From Alkalihalobacillus pseudalcaliphilus (GTDB taxonomy: Bacteria > Bacillota > Bacilli > Bacillales > Bacillaceae_D), in assembly GCA_001038565.1 (NCBI GenBank), contig LFJO01000001.1, positions 1 through 51,579 of the forward strand: a DNA stretch of 51,579 nt. The letters run 5' to 3'. The number at the start of each line of letters is the position of its first letter. Position 1 is the stretch's first letter. Shown piece after piece: positions 47,895 through 51,579 of this stretch. The notes beneath the pieces are model-generated. The model was not told the DNA's origin. It searched no databases and was given only the letters and a program-made list of their open reading frames with translations. Both the position numbers and the translations under genes were made by a program.

Positions 47895-48983
47895 ATGAAG
47901 GTTGTGGAGAATCCGAATAGATTTGTGCTAATATGGCGTGTTGTTCAATTATTGATTCTTTCACACCTTTGGTTATTAAGTGAGGTAGGCGTAGAAGGTT
48001 TTATCTTTTTATTATTATTAATGATCGTGACGAGCTTGCGGGTTCGTTTTGCGTTACCTGCTTGGAGCTTTGTTTTGGATTTGATCGTGTGTTTGGCCTT
48101 TATGCCATTTTACTCTTTTGCTCAATTCGGTTTAACGATTCCAATATTTGAGGCATTATTAAAATCCAAATGGGTCGTTGTTATTCCTTATTTTGTTTTT
48201 CTTATCCTATATCCTGACATAACAGAAGTGTTTTTTTGGTATAGTATAATCTCTATTTTTATAGGATACTTCTTATTTTCCTTGCTGACCCAGCAGAAGC
48301 GAGCAACGGCAGAAGCGGATAAGGAAAGAAAAGCTCGTTATGAATTAGAGCAAGTGAGAATGGAATTATTAATCGCTTATAGTGAAGTTGAAAAAGCCGC
48401 TGAATTAAAAGAAAGAAACAGGATATCGAGAGAATTACATGATTATTTAGGTCATGATCTAACTGGCGCTTTGTTAGCGATCCAAGCCTATGAGCATCTC
48501 GAGGACCAAGCAGAGGGAAAGAAGTTATTAGAGCAGATTAAAGAAAGATTAGTAAGAAGTACAACAAGGTTAAGAGAAACCGCCCATAATTTAATGCCTG
48601 TTTCACTAATGGGGATTGAACATCTTGAGAAAATTGTTCAGGAATCGGAACCGTTGACCGTATCATTTCGTCATAGAGGTCATTATGAACGAATTACTTC
48701 ACCAGTGTGGGTTTTATTAGAAGCTTGTATAAAGGAAGCTTTAACCAATGTTCGAAAGCACAGTAACTCAAAAGAAGTGGATATTGAGTTAGTTGTGACA
48801 GACCATCTCATCCGTTTAAAAATCCAAGATTATGGCAACGTTCAAAAGCATTCACAGCATGGTACAGGGATTAGGAGCTTACAATTAAGAGCTAGAACTT
48901 TAAAGGGTACTTTATCTGTTGATCGAACAGATGGTTATCGGCTTGTTTGTGTTTTACCGATAGATAGAGAGGTGGACGGATGA
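47895..48983 (+). CDS. Sensor histidine kinase, NarL/DesK type (LnrJ-like)
   Basis: A 362-residue membrane kinase. About five hydrophobic segments in residues 10-132 lack a sizeable extracytoplasmic domain, so it probably senses within the membrane. A coiled coil follows (QQKRATAEADKERKARYELEQVRMELL), then a HisKA_3 box ERNRISRELHDYLGHDLTG with phospho-acceptor His182, an N box EACIKEALTNVRKHS, and a degenerate G box GTGIRSLQLRA. Ribosome site AGGAGGGGAA. It overlaps the regulator gene by 4 nt. Likely controls the upstream exporter. Confidence 0.92.
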   Translation: MKVVENPNRFVLIWRVVQLLILSHLWLLSEVGVEGFIFLLLLMIVTSLRVRFALPAWSFVLDLIVCLAFMPFYSFAQFGLTIPIFEALLKSKWVVVIPYFVFLILYPDITEVFFWYSIISIFIGYFLFSLLTQQKRATAEADKERKARYELEQVRMELLIAYSEVEKAAELKERNRISRELHDYLGHDLTGALLAIQAYEHLEDQAEGKKLLEQIKERLVRSTTRLRETAHNLMPVSLMGIEHLEKIVQESEPLTVSFRHRGHYERITSPVWVLLEACIKEALTNVRKHSNSKEVDIELVVTDHLIRLKIQDYGNVQKHSQHGTGIRSLQLRARTLKGTLSVDRTDGYRLVCVLPIDREVDG

Positions 48984-49597
48984 AGATATTAATTGTTGAT
49001 GATGATCCGTTAGTTGGACAAAGTTTGCAGCTTTTATTAAATAAGGAAAAAGATTTGACCGTGATTGGAAATGTTACAAATGGTCAGGAAGCTATCGACT
49101 TCTGTAAGGAGAAAACCCCAGACCTGATTTTGATGGACATACAAATGCCGGTATTAAATGGGATTGAAAGTACGAAAATCATTAAGCGAACTTATCCAAT
49201 TATACAAATCATGATGCTGACTACATTTAAGGACGCAAGGAATATTCGTTTAGCTCTAAAAGCAGGGGCCGAGGGGTACTTAATTAAGTCAAATTCAATT
49301 GAAAAAATGGCTGAGCAAATTCGTGCTTTACAATCGGGGGCAACTGTACTAACACCGGATGTATTACAAACACTCATGCAACAAGGTAAAAAGGGGTTAG
49401 AGCAATTAACGGATCGCGAGGTTGAGATTACAACACTTGTAGGTGAGGGATTATCCAATAAGGAAATTGCTAAGCAGTTATATTTAGGGGAAGGAACCAT
49501 TCGGAATGTGATTTCAACGATTCTAGATAAGTTAGAAATTCGTGACCGAACACAACTCGCCATTTTTTATTGGCAAAAAAAGCATAACGACACATAA
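48980..49597 (+). CDS. NarL/FixJ-type response regulator (LnrK-like)
   Basis: A 205-residue regulator. The receiver domain has IVDDDP, phospho-acceptor Asp53 in LILMDIQMPVLNG and the switch KAGAEGYLIKS. The C-terminal LuxR-type helix-turn-helix is LTDREVEITTLVGEGLSNKEIAKQLYLGEGTIRNVISTILDKL. Coupled to the kinase (ATGA overlap). Confidence 0.94.
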   Translation: MKILIVDDDPLVGQSLQLLLNKEKDLTVIGNVTNGQEAIDFCKEKTPDLILMDIQMPVLNGIESTKIIKRTYPIIQIMMLTTFKDARNIRLALKAGAEGYLIKSNSIEKMAEQIRALQSGATVLTPDVLQTLMQQGKKGLEQLTDREVEITTLVGEGLSNKEIAKQLYLGEGTIRNVISTILDKLEIRDRTQLAIFYWQKKHNDT

Positions 49598-49598
49598 A

Positions 49599-49634
49599 AA
49601 GAGTTGCCCTCTTATAAGGACAACTCTTATTTTT
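49599..49634. terminator. Bidirectional terminator
   Basis: AAGAGTTGCCC pairs with GGACAACTCTT, with A/T-rich flanks on both sides (TATTTTTA to the right; TTTTTATG read leftward). It serves both the response regulator and the convergent permease gene, 2 nt past the regulator stop. Confidence 0.88.
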
Positions 49635-50760
49635 ATTTAGATTTTGGTTGTTCGGTCATTAAAGCTTTCTCTTTTTGCTCTTCTTCTTTTTCTTCGATCT
49701 TTTTATCGACTAAATTAAATAACCCGGCCTCAATTGCTGATTTAATCGCGATATAAACAAACGGTCCTGCAATTAAACCCATGACGCCTCCAAAGATAAA
49801 ACCAAAGTACATCGATAGGACCGTAGGAAGAGCGGCAAGACCGATGGAATCTCCAAGTACTTTTGGTTCGATAATCCGACGTATGACAAGCAGCACAAGT
49901 GCGAGCACCATCAATTGAATTCCTTGATTCATAGAGCCGAGAATCATCGCCAGAATACCCCAAGGCACTAAGATTAATGCGGGACCCACATAGAGTGGGA
50001 TAATATCAACTACCCAAATCGCAAAGGACATAAATAACGCTAAATCCGGTGCAATAAAATAAAGAGCAATATAGGTAACGATAAATACCCCTACGGAAAG
50101 GATAAACTGGGCTTTCCAATAACCGAGAAAAACTTTTCCCATCTTTTGAGATATGTATTGTAGTTTCGTTGATGTTTCTGGTTTAAATAATTGAAAGAAC
50201 ATTCTTTTTAATCGTGGTAAATCAAGACTTATTAAGAAGAATGTAATTAAGAAAATTAAAGAAACGAAAAGTAAGTTTGGTACAGCTTGCAGCCAGCTTC
50301 CAATCATGGTGACGAGCTCTGATGTTAGGCGAACAGCTGTATTAAAAATTCCTTCTGTTTGATTTTCAAGCTCTGAAATGATCACATTGGCTTGTGGAAA
50401 TTCTTCAATAAGTGTATTAAACTCAATGATAATCCCGTCAATGAATCGTTGTAATTCAAGAGCATAGACAGGAATTTGGAGAGACCATTCGTAAAAGGAA
50501 CGGTACACTCTAGCAATCGTGAAATATAAAATTCCCGTGCTAATTAATAGAAAAGATAAAAAAACGATCGTAACAGGGAGTATCCTTTTTTCTGTCTTCA
50601 TCCATTTCATGAGTATTCTAACAAATGGTTCTGCGATTAAAGCGGCTAATATGGCAAATAAAATCGGCATCAGGGCCGAGAAATAAATAATAGCTAAAAC
50701 TGCAAAAGCGATTATCCCGATAATTGTAAGGATTTTCTTAATAGGTAATGCCTTTTTCAA
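49633..50760 (-). CDS. AI-2E family transporter, YtvI-like
   Basis: A 375-residue membrane protein of the AI-2E/UPF0118 family. The N-terminal pair of helices (KILTIIGIIAFAVLAIIYFSALMPILFAILAALIAEP), a long amphipathic middle domain (residues 100-150) and the C-terminal signature VVDIIPLYVGPALILVPWG ... RRIIEPKVLGDSIGL match the YtvI branch, named for a sporulation membrane protein of B. subtilis. A charged tail (EEKEEEQKEKALM) ends it. Some members of the wider family are Na+/H+ antiporters, which would suit an alkaliphile; the role here is open. Confidence 0.82.
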   Translation of the reverse strand: MKKALPIKKILTIIGIIAFAVLAIIYFSALMPILFAILAALIAEPFVRILMKWMKTEKRILPVTIVFLSFLLISTGILYFTIARVYRSFYEWSLQIPVYALELQRFIDGIIIEFNTLIEEFPQANVIISELENQTEGIFNTAVRLTSELVTMIGSWLQAVPNLLFVSLIFLITFFLISLDLPRLKRMFFQLFKPETSTKLQYISQKMGKVFLGYWKAQFILSVGVFIVTYIALYFIAPDLALFMSFAIWVVDIIPLYVGPALILVPWGILAMILGSMNQGIQLMVLALVLLVIRRIIEPKVLGDSIGLAALPTVLSMYFGFIFGGVMGLIAGPFVYIAIKSAIEAGLFNLVDKKIEEKEEEQKEKALMTEQPKSK

Positions 50761-50909
50761 AGGATAACCTCCTCTAGTTTATCTAAAAAAACCTATATAA
50801 ATATATAATACCGTTTCTAGAGTCAGAAAGAAAGGATCGCGATTAGAAACTTTCAAACGCTTTTTCTGAGTAGAGTTTCAACAAGTATGAAAGAAAGCGA
50901 GGAGAAAAA

Positions 50910-51233
50910 ATGAGTGATTTTAACGAAAAAGTTTACATGGCAGTTAGACAAATCCCTGCTGGTCAAGTAGCCTCATACGGACAAATTGCTGACTTCTTAG
51001 ATGCACCCCGCCATGCAAGAATGGTAGGAAGAGCTTTAAGCCACTCACCTAAAAATGTCCCCGCCCATCGCGTCATCAAAAAAAGCGGAGAGCTCCCTCC
51101 CGAAAATGTCTTTGGCGGCACACGACAGAGAACTTTATTAGAACAAGAAGGAGTCCCATTTAAAGCCAATGGTCAAGTAGACATGGCGACGTGTATGTGG
51201 AAAAGCCCATTCTATTATCATAGCTCCGAATAA
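50910..51233 (+). CDS. Alkyltransferase-like protein (ATL), no active cysteine
   Basis: A 107-residue protein of the O6-alkylguanine-DNA alkyltransferase C-domain family. The DNA-binding helix-turn-helix is GQVASYGQIADFLDAPRHARMVGRAL. The active-site motif reads PAHRVIKKSG, where true methyltransferases have PCHR, so it cannot accept an alkyl group. Proteins of this ATL type bind O6-alkylguanine and flag it for nucleotide excision repair. Ribosome site GAGGAG. Single gene. Confidence 0.9.
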   Translation: MSDFNEKVYMAVRQIPAGQVASYGQIADFLDAPRHARMVGRALSHSPKNVPAHRVIKKSGELPPENVFGGTRQRTLLEQEGVPFKANGQVDMATCMWKSPFYYHSSE

Positions 51234-51245
51234 AATCCATAGATG

Positions 51246-51579
51246 CAGACCAAGGCGCGAGGTCGACATGATCAGAGTGAAAAAAGAGCAAGAAGGTGCC
51301 GACCAGGGCGTGAGGTCGACATGATCAGAGAGGAAAAAGAGCAAGAAGGTGCCGATCAAAGCGTGAGGTCGACATGATCAGAGTGAAAAAAGAGCAAGAA
51401 GGTGTCGACAAGGGCGTGAGGTCGACATGATCAGAGTGAAAAAAGAGCAAGAAGGTGTCGACAAGGGCGTGAGGTCGACTGATCAGAGTGAAAAAAGAGC
51501 AAGAAGGTGCCGATCAAAGCGTGAGGTCGACATGATCAGAGTGAAAAAAGAGCAAACAGGTGCCGACAGGGCCGGGAGG
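51246..51579. repeat. 53-bp tandem repeat array, running off the window
   Basis: The motif GAGGTCGACATGATCAGAG recurs with GGTCGAC at 51261, 51314, 51367, 51420, 51473 and 51525, that is 53 bp apart except for a single-base loss in the fifth unit (GTCGACTGATCAG). Units differ at CGACCAGGG/CGATCAAAG/CGACAAGGG. The array is cut by the window end. It begins 12 bp after the ATL gene. Confidence 0.9.

Overview
The window is the replication-origin region of a low-GC, endospore-forming Bacillaceae chromosome. The gene order gyrA-gyrB-remB-recF-rlbA-dnaN-dnaA / oriC / rpmH-rnpA-spoIIIJ-khpB-mnmE-mnmG-rsmG-noc-soj-spo0J-(yyaC, yyzM, ychF)-rpsF-ssb-rpsR is that of Bacillus. Sporulation genes (spoIIIJ, soj/spo0J, yyaC) and acidic surface proteins fit an alkaliphilic or halotolerant bacillus (Alkalihalobacillus/Halalkalibacter type). 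The species is an inference; no database search was possible.

Layout. Positions 344-9336 carry the dnaA-to-gyrA block on the minus strand, ending in a strong terminator. The bipartite oriC lies around dnaA: a DnaA-box cluster upstream (about 9448-9828), and DnaA boxes, a GC patch and six DnaA-trios between dnaA and dnaN (7864-7945). From 10014 to 27205, mainly on the plus strand, come ribosome/RNase P/membrane insertase genes, tRNA modification (mnmE/mnmG), rRNA methylation (rsmG), nucleoid occlusion and chromosome partition (noc, soj, spo0J with two parS sites), a cysteine-desulfurase-like enzyme, a DUF554 membrane protein, yyaC, a YkvI-like membrane protein, yyzM, ychF and the rpsF-ssb-rpsR operon. 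Genes are leading-strand relative to oriC for about 20 kb each way.

From 27.2 kb onward the window is accessory. A 2.4-kb AT-rich segment with a MerR regulator and a CPBP-family membrane protease is bounded by a direct repeat of the rpsR 3' end plus terminator. This looks like an insertion at an rpsR attachment site. It is followed by a signal-less beta-helix protein and a carbohydrate group (cytoplasmic GH2 glycosidase, sialate-O-acetylesterase-type esterase, and a lipoprotein alpha-amylase under a cre operator). Then come two small unknown proteins, a divergent Ku / LigD end-joining pair with a candidate forespore promoter, an ABC exporter with a two-component system resembling LnrLMN/LnrJK, a YtvI-like AI-2E-family permease and a cysteine-less alkyltransferase-like (ATL) protein.

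The intergenic regions hold an unusual amount of repeat DNA: a modular dispersed palindromic element with ACTTTCAT/ATGAAAGT-type inverted ends, and three unrelated tandem arrays with units of 51, 52 and 53 bp. The strongest leads are the rpsR-flanked MerR/CPBP insertion with its MerR-type promoter, the repeat system, a 37-codon ORF coupled to noc, and an identical 18-bp inverted DnaA-box pair found both before mnmE and after the ABC operon.
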